A stretch of 58,398 nt of DNA, from positions 1-58,398 of the forward strand of contig NZ_QTVG01000012.1 in NCBI RefSeq assembly GCF_003460505.1, given 5' to 3'. A model generated the notes under the pieces. That model was not told the origin of the DNA. It did not search any database and saw nothing but the letters and a program-made list of their open reading frames with translations. How positions within the stretch are numbered: position 1 is the first letter of the stretch; each line of letters begins with the position of its first letter. Positions 18,595 to 26,458 of the stretch are shown piece by piece. Origin of the DNA: Eubacterium sp. AF36-5BH. GTDB taxonomy: Bacteria > Bacillota > Clostridia > Lachnospirales > Lachnospiraceae. The position numbers were made by a program, and so were the translations under genes.

Positions 18595-20985
18595 ATGGAT
18601 GAAATGGTAAAAAGAACGCAAGTTTATTTGAATGCAATGTATGGAGGAAATTCAGGGTACGAAGTTATACCAGAAAATGGAATTACTGGTTGGACCACAA
18701 TTTATGCATTAACAAGAGCTTTGCAAATTGAATTAGGAATTACTGCAACAGCAGATAGCTTTGGACCAACTACAATTTCAAAATTTAATTCTAAATTTCC
18801 GAATGGAATAAAACAGCAAAATAGTAGCGATACTACAGAAAATAACATATATGCAATTATTCAAGGGGCATTATGGTGTAAAGGCTATTCAACAGGAGCA
18901 ACAGGAATAACAAAACACTTTTATAGTGGTACAGGAGGAGCTGTTAAGAAAATGAAAGAAGACGCAGGTTTAACTAATACAGATTCTACAGTTACACTTG
19001 CGGTAATGAAAGCATTGTTATCCATGAATCAGTACGTCACTTTAACCTTAAGAGGAGGAAACGAAAAGATAAGACAAATACAGCAGCATTTTAATAATAA
19101 GTATATTGATTATATAGGACTTGCTCCATGTGATGGAGTTTATGGAAGAGAAATGAATCAAGCTATGATTAAGGTGCTACAGGCAATCGAAAAATTTTCT
19201 GTAAGTGAGGCAACGGGATATTTTGGAGAAGGTACAAAGAATAGATTACCAATGTTGCCATCAAAAACGAATGAAGAGGCAATCTATTTATTTAGGGCAG
19301 CATTATGTTGTAACGGATATGATGTCTTGCTGTCTACAACTTGGGATACAGCTTTAGAAAATAAAATAGATGAATTTCAAAAAGACATGTTACTAACTAG
19401 AACAAAAAAAGCAGATACTAATACTTGGATGGCATTATTGGTGAGTAGAGGCAATACTGACAGATCAAGTAATGGTTGTGATACAAGATTTGAAATGACA
19501 CAAGATCGTTTAAATATACTAAAGGCAAATGGTTATGAAGTAATAGGACGATATTTAACAGGAGGTAGTTTTAAAGAATTAAGAGAAGGAGAAGTAGAGC
19601 GAATTATTTCTAATGGTATGAAACTGTTTCCTATTTTTCAAGAATCAGGTGCAAATCTTGAATATTTTACATCTGCGAGAGGAAAAATAGATGCAGAAAA
19701 ATCAACAAAAGCAGCAAGAAAATACGGCATTCCAAAAGATAGTATAATATATTTTGCTGTTGATACAGATCCATTAGATGGAGATATTACAGGAAAGATA
19801 TTACCATATTTTAAATCATTGTCAGAAAATTTTGATCCAGAATATAAAATTGGGGTATATGGAACACGTAATGTGTGCACACAAGTTTGCAATAAAGGAT
19901 TTGCAGAAACAAGTTTTGTAAGTGATATGTCATATGGATTTAGTGGAAATATGGGATTTAAAATTCCTCAAAAATGGAATTTAGATCAATACTATGAAAT
20001 AAAAGTATCAGAATCTGGATGGGATTTTGATTTAGATAAAACAATGTATTCAGGACGTTTTCCATTAGTAAGCAAAGTGGAACATAGCAGTTATGAAAGA
20101 CCAGAAATTCCAACAGTAAAGGAACCATCAATCAATACATTAATTGATGATATTAAAAATTTGGAAAGTATGTATGTAACTTATTATGAAAAGAATGTGG
20201 GTTCAACAACAAATCCAAGTATTGTCACACCAAATGTGGTTGTTAATGGAATAACTAACTTTTTAAGGGGTGAAGAATATGAAGGATGGCAATGGTTCTT
20301 TACTACAGGTCATGCAGTTGACGAAGCATTTTCCAATTATGTGAAGAAAAATAATGCTGAGTTATATAGTAGACTAAAACCTTACATAAGAAAGGAAACA
20401 TCTAAAGAAAAGAGATTTCTTTTATCAGATGGGAATATAGGGCTCATAGATCTAAGTCATATGGCAGCAACGATAGAAGCTTATTTAGGAACAGGATTAC
20501 CTCCTTCATTTTGGGCTGGCTGGGGAGGTGACCTTGCAACTGGTATGAGTGATACAACTATTAATTACGAAAATAAAAATAAGGATGGTTTTGAGATATA
20601 TAAGGATAAAGATTTACAAACTATAGCAAATATGACCATCGGAAAAAATACATTAACGTGTAATTATTCAGATTTTTGCTGTGATTTTGATGCGTATGCT
20701 ATACAGAAAAAAATTAGAAGTTATACAGATGAAACGGATTATCATAGATTTTCAAAAGCATTATCATGGTATTATACAGCAGAATACGCAAAGAGATTTG
20801 AACAGATTTTTGATGAGATTGGATGCTCAAAAACTCTAGGAGGATTAAAAGCTGCAGTATATGATAAGATGACAGGTGTGGACGAAAAAGTAGGATTGCT
20901 TTTATTGAAAGCAGATAATCCTTCTGATGAAGTAATTCAAGCATGTTGTTCTTCATTTGCAAATTATGTATATAGTATGATTTAA
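18595..20985 (+). CDS. leaderless peptidoglycan-binding plus DUF1906 glycosidase-like protein
   Basis: This 796-residue protein has no signal peptide. Residues about 1-290 hold peptidoglycan-binding-like repeats (NGITGWTTIYALTRALQIEL, CDGVYGREMNQAMIKVLQAI, SVSEATGYFGEGTKNRL). Residues about 293-490 match the DUF1906/Rv2525c glycoside-hydrolase-like fold (GCDTRFEMTQDRL, VIGRYLTGGSFKELREGE, IIYFAVDTDP, IGVYGTRNVC). The C-terminal 250 residues (with WAGWGGDLATG) are unassigned. The ATG at 18595 has AAGGAG 9 nt upstream and leaves about 37 nt of leader after the promoter at 18523; the ATG at 18568 lies too close to that promoter. Lacking a secretion signal, it may leave the cell through the nearby holin. 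Confidence 0.75.
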   Translation: MDEMVKRTQVYLNAMYGGNSGYEVIPENGITGWTTIYALTRALQIELGITATADSFGPTTISKFNSKFPNGIKQQNSSDTTENNIYAIIQGALWCKGYSTGATGITKHFYSGTGGAVKKMKEDAGLTNTDSTVTLAVMKALLSMNQYVTLTLRGGNEKIRQIQQHFNNKYIDYIGLAPCDGVYGREMNQAMIKVLQAIEKFSVSEATGYFGEGTKNRLPMLPSKTNEEAIYLFRAALCCNGYDVLLSTTWDTALENKIDEFQKDMLLTRTKKADTNTWMALLVSRGNTDRSSNGCDTRFEMTQDRLNILKANGYEVIGRYLTGGSFKELREGEVERIISNGMKLFPIFQESGANLEYFTSARGKIDAEKSTKAARKYGIPKDSIIYFAVDTDPLDGDITGKILPYFKSLSENFDPEYKIGVYGTRNVCTQVCNKGFAETSFVSDMSYGFSGNMGFKIPQKWNLDQYYEIKVSESGWDFDLDKTMYSGRFPLVSKVEHSSYERPEIPTVKEPSINTLIDDIKNLESMYVTYYEKNVGSTTNPSIVTPNVVVNGITNFLRGEEYEGWQWFFTTGHAVDEAFSNYVKKNNAELYSRLKPYIRKETSKEKRFLLSDGNIGLIDLSHMAATIEAYLGTGLPPSFWAGWGGDLATGMSDTTINYENKNKDGFEIYKDKDLQTIANMTIGKNTLTCNYSDFCCDFDAYAIQKKIRSYTDETDYHRFSKALSWYYTAEYAKRFEQIFDEIGCSKTLGGLKAAVYDKMTGVDEKVGLLLLKADNPSDEVIQACCSSFANYVYSMI

Positions 20986-21000
20986 ATTAAATAATAGGAG

Positions 21001-21033
21001 TGTGGCTGTTGTGTTCTGCAACAGTCACATTTT
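21001..21033 (+). terminator. terminator after the DUF1906 gene
   Basis: The stem TGTGGCTGTTG/CAACAGTCACA is followed by TTTTGG. It is modest in T content but well paired. Confidence 0.7.
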
Positions 21034-21102
21034 GGATTTAAAACCAATATTTAGTCAAATTGCAGGAGAGAAAATTTAAGGGTTGTCTAATTGTAAGTGT
21101 AA

Positions 21103-21522
21103 TCATAATTTATTATGAAAAAATTTTTTGCTAATTAATTGACCTAATAAAAATATGAGTGTTGAAATAAAAGAAATAAAGGCAAAGTATATAATGGTTT
21201 CAAAGTTATAATTATGGTATGAACTTTTAATAATGCTTAACAAAGGAAGAAATAAAGCAAAGGTATTTATGATAAAAAATATTAGAGAAGACAATAAAAA
21301 ATAATATGGTTTAGTGCGTTTATTTCTTTTTTGTGTAATGAGTCCAATAAAAAAACTTGTGACATAGATTATAGCATGATAAAAAATCCAATAGAAACCA
21401 AAATACCATAAGTAGAATAAATCTGATGAATGAGGGATAAATGTTCCAATAATCATTATTGAAACGAGAGTCGTAAAATATAAGGTAAGTGGTAAAAATC
21501 TTTCAAACAATATTCTAATCAT
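21103..21522 (-). CDS. small four-helix membrane protein, unknown function
   Basis: This 139-residue protein has about four hydrophobic helices separated by short charged loops (one loop reads TQKRNKRTKPYY). I recognise no family motif. The ATG at 21522 is chosen because AAAGGAG lies 12 nt upstream; a TTG at 21549 would place the ribosome site inside the gene. It is preceded by a near-perfect sigma-A promoter, unlike its neighbours, which carry the TTTACA type. It could be an immunity or accessory membrane protein for the holin module, but that is guesswork from position. Confidence 0.6.
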   Translation of the reverse strand: MIRILFERFLPLTLYFTTLVSIMIIGTFIPHSSDLFYLWYFGFYWIFYHAIIYVTSFFIGLITQKRNKRTKPYYFLLSSLIFFIINTFALFLPLLSIIKSSYHNYNFETIIYFAFISFISTLIFLLGQLISKKFFHNKL

Positions 21523-21557
21523 ATAATATAGAAACTCCTTTAAAAACAATTATCCTA

Positions 21558-21586
21558 ATATTATAATGTGAATTTTTTTTTGTCAA
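21558..21586 (-). promoter_or_regulatory. sigma-A promoter of the four-helix membrane protein
   Basis: On the minus strand, TTGACA (21581-21586) is followed by a 17-nt spacer containing an A-tract and then TAATAT (21558-21563). Confidence 0.7.
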
Positions 21587-21735
21587 GAGAGGTGGTTTGC
21601 TAATTAGTCAATGTTATTACCTAATTAAGCAAATAAGGTAGAATGATTTAAAAAAATGTTATATAAAAATATAAATTCTTGTAATAATAAAATACTAACT
21701 CAACGTACGTTTAATTAAAACTTTACCAAAAAAAA

Positions 21736-21942
21736 TTATTTCTTTTGTGGAAAGTCTATACCGGATGTGTCAGGATTATTTAGAATGCCTAACAAAACAC
21801 ATATTGCACAAATGCTTTGTACTACTGTCATTATAGTATCATTGTCTATAATAAATCCAAGTGATGAAAGAATTGTTAATAAATATCCCGTTAGTCCAAT
21901 TATTGTAGCTGGATTTTTTAATCTGTTTAAATATTTTCTCAT
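21736..21942 (-). CDS. phage-type holin (phi LC3-like family)
   Basis: This 68-residue protein begins with a basic stretch (RKYLNRLKNP), has two hydrophobic segments (about 12-31 and 36-54) and ends with GILNNPDTSGIDFP. The (N/D)PxTxGxxD ending is typical of phi LC3/Blh-type phage holins, which form pores that release endolysins or, in clostridia, toxins. No other phage genes surround it. The ribosome site is AAGAAGG upstream. Its promoter (minus strand, 21997-22025) resembles those of the sigma factor gene and the DUF1906 gene, which suggests it releases that leaderless protein. Confidence 0.78.
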   Translation of the reverse strand: MRKYLNRLKNPATIIGLTGYLLTILSSLGFIIDNDTIMTVVQSICAICVLLGILNNPDTSGIDFPQKK

Positions 21943-21996
21943 AATATCGCCTTCTTTCTATAGTTGATAATTTATACATTGAGTTAGTATATTGAT

Positions 21997-22025
21997 TAAT
22001 AAGAGAAAAACAGCTTATTTGTAAA
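21997..22025 (-). promoter_or_regulatory. alternative-sigma promoter of the holin gene
   Basis: On the minus strand TTTACA (22020-22025) is followed by a 17-nt spacer ending in C and then TTATTA (21997-22002). This differs from the promoters at 18523 and 22179 by one base in the -10 box. Confidence 0.55.
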
Positions 22026-22178
22026 TATATTTGCAAAAATAAATGGAGATCAACATAGTAAGTTAAACAAGATTAAAAAGCATATGAGGTTAAAAATATT
22101 TAGAATACAGTATAGTTTGAAAAAGTAAATATTGTGAGTGCAAGTTATATAGAAATTAATTAAAAATGTTTTTAAGAG

Positions 22179-22207
22179 TTTACATATTTGTCTCTTTTTT
22201 CTTTTTA
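22179..22207 (+). promoter_or_regulatory. alternative-sigma promoter of the sigma factor gene
   Basis: TTTACA (22179-22184), a 17-nt spacer ending in C, then TTTTTA (22202-22207). It implies autoregulation. The predicted transcript would start only about 13 nt before the ATG at 22227. Confidence 0.55.
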
Positions 22208-22222
22208 AAAAGAAAAGGAGAC
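22190..22222. repeat. inverted repeat spanning the sigma gene start region
   Basis: GTCTC plus a T-rich arm pairs with an A-rich arm ending GGAGAC. The 3' arm includes the AAGGAG ribosome site. It could act as an operator or, if transcription starts upstream of it, as a structure that hides the ribosome site. Confidence 0.45.
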
Positions 22223-22226
22223 AAGT

Positions 22227-22733
22227 ATGAAGGCAGAAAAGTTCGCAAATTTAGTTAATAAGGCAAAAAATAATTCCGAAGCAGTAATGGAGATTTTAAA
22301 AATTATGAAACCGATAATAAACAAATATGTAAAGAAAATTTATTTTATGGATAAGGAAGATGCTGAACAGGAATTGAATTTAGCAATAATAGAAGCTATT
22401 CAAAGAATATCAAATTGTAAATATGATGGACAGTGTATAGTATATATTGAAAATGCTATTAAATTTAAATATGCACATTTGTGTAAATCTAATATTAGAA
22501 GAGAAGAAGCAGAAGGAAAGTATGTAGAAGAATTAAAAGAAGTATTGGTAGGTGAAACAAGTTTGGAAGTTGAAAAAACTATAGATTTTAAAAGTAAAGT
22601 GCAGCAATTATCAGAAAAGAAAAAACAAATTTTAACGTATTTATATTTAGGATATACAGATAACGAAATTGCAAAAGAACTAGGAAATTCTAGACAATAC
22701 ATTAATAGAGTAAAGAAAGAACTATTTAAATAA
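22227..22733 (+). CDS. small sigma-70-family factor of the toxin/bacteriocin type
   Basis: This 168-residue protein has region 2-like sequence (YFMDKEDAEQELNLAIIEAI, about 40-60) and a region 4 HTH (LTYLYLGYTDNEIAKELGNS, then RQYINRVKKEL, about 137-168). The short two-domain layout and the spacing match the group 5 factors that control clostridial toxins and bacteriocins (TcdR, BotR, UviA) and Tn916-type regulators. Candidate target promoters (TTTACA-N17-TTwTTA) precede this gene, the divergent holin gene and the DUF1906 gene. The ribosome site is AAGGAG, 6 nt before the ATG. It is a likely master regulator of this module. Confidence 0.75.
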   Translation: MKAEKFANLVNKAKNNSEAVMEILKIMKPIINKYVKKIYFMDKEDAEQELNLAIIEAIQRISNCKYDGQCIVYIENAIKFKYAHLCKSNIRREEAEGKYVEELKEVLVGETSLEVEKTIDFKSKVQQLSEKKKQILTYLYLGYTDNEIAKELGNSRQYINRVKKELFK

Positions 22734-22832
22734 ATTTATCAGTATAATTTGATGTTTGGTTACATAAATGGTTATATAAAGAGGTTTGAAAAATGATTAT
22801 AATAATGGAATATTACAATTTTGGAGGTTATT

Positions 22833-23039
22833 ATGTTTAAAGTAAATAGTTCTTTATCAAAATCTAATATTTCGAGAACAATTAGATTTTCGGAAGAGAC
22901 ATACAATTCGTTATTTGAAATTGCTGAAATAGAGCAGGTTTCATTTAATTCTTTAGTTCTTCAATGTTGCAGTTATGCAATTAATGATTATGAAAAAATA
23001 GACTTGTTAAGAAAAAGAAAGAATAAGGATAGGGAGTAA
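22833..23039 (+). CDS. ribbon-helix-helix-like small protein
   Basis: This 68-residue protein contains SRTIRFSEETYNSLFEIAEI, a strand followed by a helix as in Arc/CopG or HicB-type DNA-binding proteins, then a second helix (SFNSLVLQCCSYAI) and a basic tail. The ATG at 22833 has GGAGG 6 nt upstream; a longer TTG reading would swallow that site. It lies about 100 nt after the sigma gene and may be co-expressed with it as a repressor or anti-sigma partner. This role is inferred from position only. Confidence 0.55.
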   Translation: MFKVNSSLSKSNISRTIRFSEETYNSLFEIAEIEQVSFNSLVLQCCSYAINDYEKIDLLRKRKNKDRE

Positions 23040-23332
23040 ATAAAAAAATGGTTATGTATAATGGGGGGAGTTTTTTTATAGAAAAGTTTAATAAACTTAT
23101 ATTGGTTAAGATTAATCAAGGAATAATGTAAATTATGTTGGCATAATGAAATGATAGAAGTAATTGCTAGTGATTAATAATTATAATTACTATAATTAAT
23201 GTTTAAAAAAGCATTTAATGTGATATGGAGATAAAGAACCATAATAGTATTGTATTATGCTCTATTAAGTAAATGTTTAATAGTAAGGTCAAAGAAACAA
23301 AATGTTAGGTTTAATAGGAGGGGATAAAACAT
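23040..23332. other. intergenic region before the LytTR gene
   Basis: There is no open frame of note. It contains AT-rich sequence and ends with the strong ribosome site AGGAGGGG (23317-23324). I see no clear promoter or terminator. Confidence 0.4.
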
Positions 23333-24043
23333 ATGAAAATGATGGTGTACAAAGACAAAGAAAAAATCCTGAAAAAGCTGTATAGTATATTGGAAAGTAT
23401 TGGTAAGGAAAATGGATTATATATTTTTTTATTAACGCCTAAAAATGCACATAGTTTAAAAGAGTATATCTGCAACAATAATATAGATGTAATGCTACTG
23501 GATATTTTTATAGAAGAAGATGTTTTAAATTTAATGAAAAAAACTAGTGAGAGTAATCAAAAAATGAAAATGATATTTACACCGTTGATGTATCATAATA
23601 TATTAAAATGTTATGAGATAAAGGTTATAAAAAATAATATTACACCAGTAGATAAGGATAAAATAGATCCAATAGTTAAAGACTGGTCGAATCAATTAAT
23701 TGATAGAAATGGTAAATTCATTATTGAAAAAAATGATTCAGGCTTTTTTAAAATTTATTTTGATGAAATTTTATGCATTGAAACATATAATCGAAATACT
23801 TTAGTACATACACTTAATGAAGATATTCTAAGTTATAAAAACATGAAACAACATATGGCAAGATTGAACAGTAGTTTTGTAAGATGTCATAATAGTTATA
23901 TTGTAAATATGGCTTATATTAAAAGTTATAGAGGAAATGAAATATATCTAACGAATAACAAGGTTGTTTGGGTTAGCAAGAGTAGACGAAAAGAATTTTT
24001 AAAGTCATTATCAGATTATTATGATAATTATTTAAATGTTTAG
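23333..24043 (+). CDS. AgrA-like LytTR response regulator
   Basis: This 236-residue protein has an N-terminal receiver-like domain (about 1-115) with the candidate phosphoacceptor Asp in NIDVMLLDIFIEED, and a C-terminal LytTR DNA-binding domain (about 130-230: KIYFDEILCIETYNRNTLVH, then SFVRCHNSYIVNMAYI). LytTR regulators usually answer to a membrane histidine kinase in peptide signalling. No kinase gene adjoins it here, so it is an orphan or uses a partner elsewhere. The receiver domain looks divergent. It lies next to the BlaI/BlaR-like pair and the secreted hydrolases it may control. Confidence 0.75.
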   Translation: MKMMVYKDKEKILKKLYSILESIGKENGLYIFLLTPKNAHSLKEYICNNNIDVMLLDIFIEEDVLNLMKKTSESNQKMKMIFTPLMYHNILKCYEIKVIKNNITPVDKDKIDPIVKDWSNQLIDRNGKFIIEKNDSGFFKIYFDEILCIETYNRNTLVHTLNEDILSYKNMKQHMARLNSSFVRCHNSYIVNMAYIKSYRGNEIYLTNNKVVWVSKSRRKEFLKSLSDYYDNYLNV

Positions 24044-24076
24044 ATAGAGTAATAGAAAATTTTTTTGATATCATAT

Positions 24077-24105
24077 TTGACAAATGTAAAATATGCTTAT
24101 ATACT
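24077..24105 (+). promoter_or_regulatory. sigma-A promoter with BlaI-type operator
   Basis: TTGACA (24077-24082), 17 nt, TATACT (24100-24105). GACAAATGTA at 24079-24088 overlaps the -35 box and resembles the TACAnnTGTA dyad bound by BlaI/MecI repressors, which suggests autorepression. Confidence 0.65.
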
Positions 24106-24130
24106 AAAAAAAGGATAGGAGGAAAAAGGA

Positions 24131-24505
24131 ATGAAACAGTTACCAAATTCTGAATTAGAAATCATAATGATTATATGGGAATATAATCGTCCGGTAACGA
24201 GAATGGAAATCGAAGAAAAATTAGAAAAAAGGGGGAGACACTTAGATAAAACGTCAGTATTAGCATATTTAAAAAGATTAGAAAAAAGAGGATTTGTAGA
24301 AATTTCAAAAGAGGGCAAAAACAATATTTTCACAAGTATTATAACAGAACAGGATTATATGAAAAATGAAAGTAAGCGTATATTAAAAGAAATGTATCAT
24401 AATTCACTGAAGAATTTTGTATGTGCTTTATATGATGGAGAAGGGCTAAATGATAAGGAATTAGAAGAATTACAAGAATATATAGACCAGAAGATTAAAA
24501 AATAA
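24131..24505 (+). CDS. BlaI/MecI/CopY-family repressor
   Basis: This 124-residue winged-helix repressor opens LPNSELEIIMIIWEYNRPVT and has the recognition region TSVLAYLKRLEKRGFVEI, followed by a C-terminal dimerisation segment (about 80-124). Family members are cleaved after a BlaR1-type sensor is triggered. It is followed 15 nt later by such a sensor gene, and its promoter overlaps a candidate operator. Targets beyond its own operon may include the protease gene downstream. Confidence 0.85.
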   Translation: MKQLPNSELEIIMIIWEYNRPVTRMEIEEKLEKRGRHLDKTSVLAYLKRLEKRGFVEISKEGKNNIFTSIITEQDYMKNESKRILKEMYHNSLKNFVCALYDGEGLNDKELEELQEYIDQKIKK

Positions 24506-24520
24506 AAAAGGGGGAGTCTT

Positions 24521-26221
24521 ATGACAGATTATATTATTGAGGCTTTGATTAGAACATCAATTATAATTACTATTTTAAGTATAGTAATTTTGATAATCTC
24601 AAAATTTGTAACAAAATATATAGGATATAGATGGAGAAAGATTGCATGGTTAATTATGCTTGTATGTGCGATAATTCCCTGGGGAATTAATCCAATAAGT
24701 TTGTCAGAAAAAACGACACAATTATATAGCCAAGAAGAAAGAAAAATAAATGATGTAGAGAATTACAGTCAAAGTAAAAAAAATATTGAAGATAATAAGC
24801 AAAAAGAACATAATCAGGTAGTATTTGAAACAAAAGCGATTAAAGAAAAAAGTGATGCGATATTTCTGAAAATGCCGGTTATGGAAAGAATAAGAGACAC
24901 TGTATTTGAAAATTCTATGTTTTTTGTGATTTTTTGGTTTTTGGGTATGTATATTAGCTTGAACATTATAATATTAAAAGAAAAGCGATTAAAGAAATTG
25001 TTATTTGATACATCTTTTAAGATAGAAGATGGTAATACTTTTAATTTAATAGAGAGTATAAAGCAGGAAATTGGATATCAAAGAAAATTAGACGTTTTTT
25101 ACTGTACAGAGATATGTTCACCAATTATTTATGGAATAATAAGTCCAAAGTTATATTTCCCTGTAGACATGGACTTTAATGATTCCAAGATTAACAATAT
25201 AATTAGACACGAGATGATACATTTAAAATCTAAAGATATTTTATACAAAAAGATTATGAATTGCGTAATGATATTATATTGGTTTAATCCCTTTATATAT
25301 ATTGTAAAAAATAAAGCATTGGAGGATATTGAGTATGTATGTGATTCTAGAGTTGTAAATGGATTGGAAAAGAAGCAAATTGGAATATATTGCCGAACTA
25401 TATTGGACACAGTACCTGTTAAAGGAAATTATATGATTTCATTTAACAATTCAAAAATGAAAATAAAGAAAAGAATAGATAACTGTTTTTTAGAAAATGA
25501 GAAGGTGTCTGATAAGAAGTTATACGCTTTATTGGGTGGAGGAATGATAGTTGTTACACTTGCTGTGTGTATTATTACAGGGGCATTTGTTCATAAAAAT
25601 ACGAAAAATAATAAAATGTCGAATCGTTTTGCAGAGATAGTAGAAACTACACAAAATGAACAAGATACAGAACATGATGAGACTACGGCAGTTGCATTAA
25701 AACTTTCACAACGGGCACTACATTACGATACAGGGGTTAGCATTTCAAAGGAAAAATCGGAAGCATTAAAGAAAATGTGGCTGGATGATTTAAATGAGAG
25801 TAGTCGTAAGATTGTTAAAGATAAGATATTTAATGTGCATTCCTATATAGAATGTGAACTTGTGGAGAATTTTAAGGGTGATTGTTCAAAAGATTCAAAA
25901 GTATGGAATAATATAGATGATAATCCAAAAGATAACGTTATATCAGGATACACTATACCAGATATGATTTCAGATTTAGAAAGAGTATCAACAATTATAA
26001 ACAAGGAATCTTTTTCGGAAAGAATAAACCATATTGTAGGGGAACTGCAACAGTTAAAGAAAACACATGATATAGAACTGTTTTACAAAATACATCAGGA
26101 AACACATGACTTATCATATTGGGCAATTAATTATCCACTTGAAGATTTAAAAATTGCTCCGGCTGATTGGCATGGAATTTATGTATATTTTGGAACATTA
26201 GACGATGTAGATTTAAAATAA
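24521..26221 (+). CDS. BlaR1-like M56 membrane peptidase with unusual sensor domain
   Basis: This 566-residue membrane zinc protease sensor has predicted helices near residues 3-28, 38-60, 128-150 and 331-354. The M56 motif HEMIH lies near 228-232, followed by a second conserved segment with Glu and Asp (EYVCDSRVV). The extracellular C-terminal domain (about 355-566) is helical and charged and shows no penicillin-binding Ser-x-x-Lys/Ser-x-Asn/Lys-Thr-Gly set. It therefore probably senses something other than a beta-lactam. It forms an operon with the BlaI-like repressor. Confidence 0.82.
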   Translation: MTDYIIEALIRTSIIITILSIVILIISKFVTKYIGYRWRKIAWLIMLVCAIIPWGINPISLSEKTTQLYSQEERKINDVENYSQSKKNIEDNKQKEHNQVVFETKAIKEKSDAIFLKMPVMERIRDTVFENSMFFVIFWFLGMYISLNIIILKEKRLKKLLFDTSFKIEDGNTFNLIESIKQEIGYQRKLDVFYCTEICSPIIYGIISPKLYFPVDMDFNDSKINNIIRHEMIHLKSKDILYKKIMNCVMILYWFNPFIYIVKNKALEDIEYVCDSRVVNGLEKKQIGIYCRTILDTVPVKGNYMISFNNSKMKIKKRIDNCFLENEKVSDKKLYALLGGGMIVVTLAVCIITGAFVHKNTKNNKMSNRFAEIVETTQNEQDTEHDETTAVALKLSQRALHYDTGVSISKEKSEALKKMWLDDLNESSRKIVKDKIFNVHSYIECELVENFKGDCSKDSKVWNNIDDNPKDNVISGYTIPDMISDLERVSTIINKESFSERINHIVGELQQLKKTHDIELFYKIHQETHDLSYWAINYPLEDLKIAPADWHGIYVYFGTLDDVDLK

Positions 26222-26224
26222 ATG

Positions 26225-26267
26225 AGATATTTTTATGCGCGCTTAATTAATATAAAATATCTAGAAA
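26225..26267 (+). repeat. upstream element shared with 29077-29118
   Basis: About 40 nt (GATATTTTTATG, then TTAATTAATATAAA) recur with few changes before the gene at 29153. This copy is also an imperfect inverted repeat (GATATTTT...AAAATATC). It may be an operator or promoter. Between it and 26458 there is an AAGGAGG ribosome site (about 26274) with no intact frame behind it. Confidence 0.45.
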
Positions 26268-26458
26268 AATATAAAGGAGGAAGATTAAAGAAAGAAAAAT
26301 GTCCAATTAAAAAAGAAGATACTTTTTAGTTTGGTATCTGAAGTTAGTTACAATAGTATCACTTGTTTTAGACATAATGGAAAATTGAGTGCTAGAATAC
26401 TACAAGATAGATTATCAGGATAAATAGTATCTTGTATAGATTGTCTGTTTAGAAAATT

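Noticed and set aside
22190..22222. RNA thermometer at the sigma gene start
   Set aside because: If the TTTACA promoter is used, most of the left arm is not in the transcript, so only a DNA-level role is likely.
25791..25812. Ser-Ser-Arg-Lys in the BlaR-like sensor as a penicillin-binding Ser-x-x-Lys
   Set aside because: The other two motifs of that fold are absent and the domain is too short.
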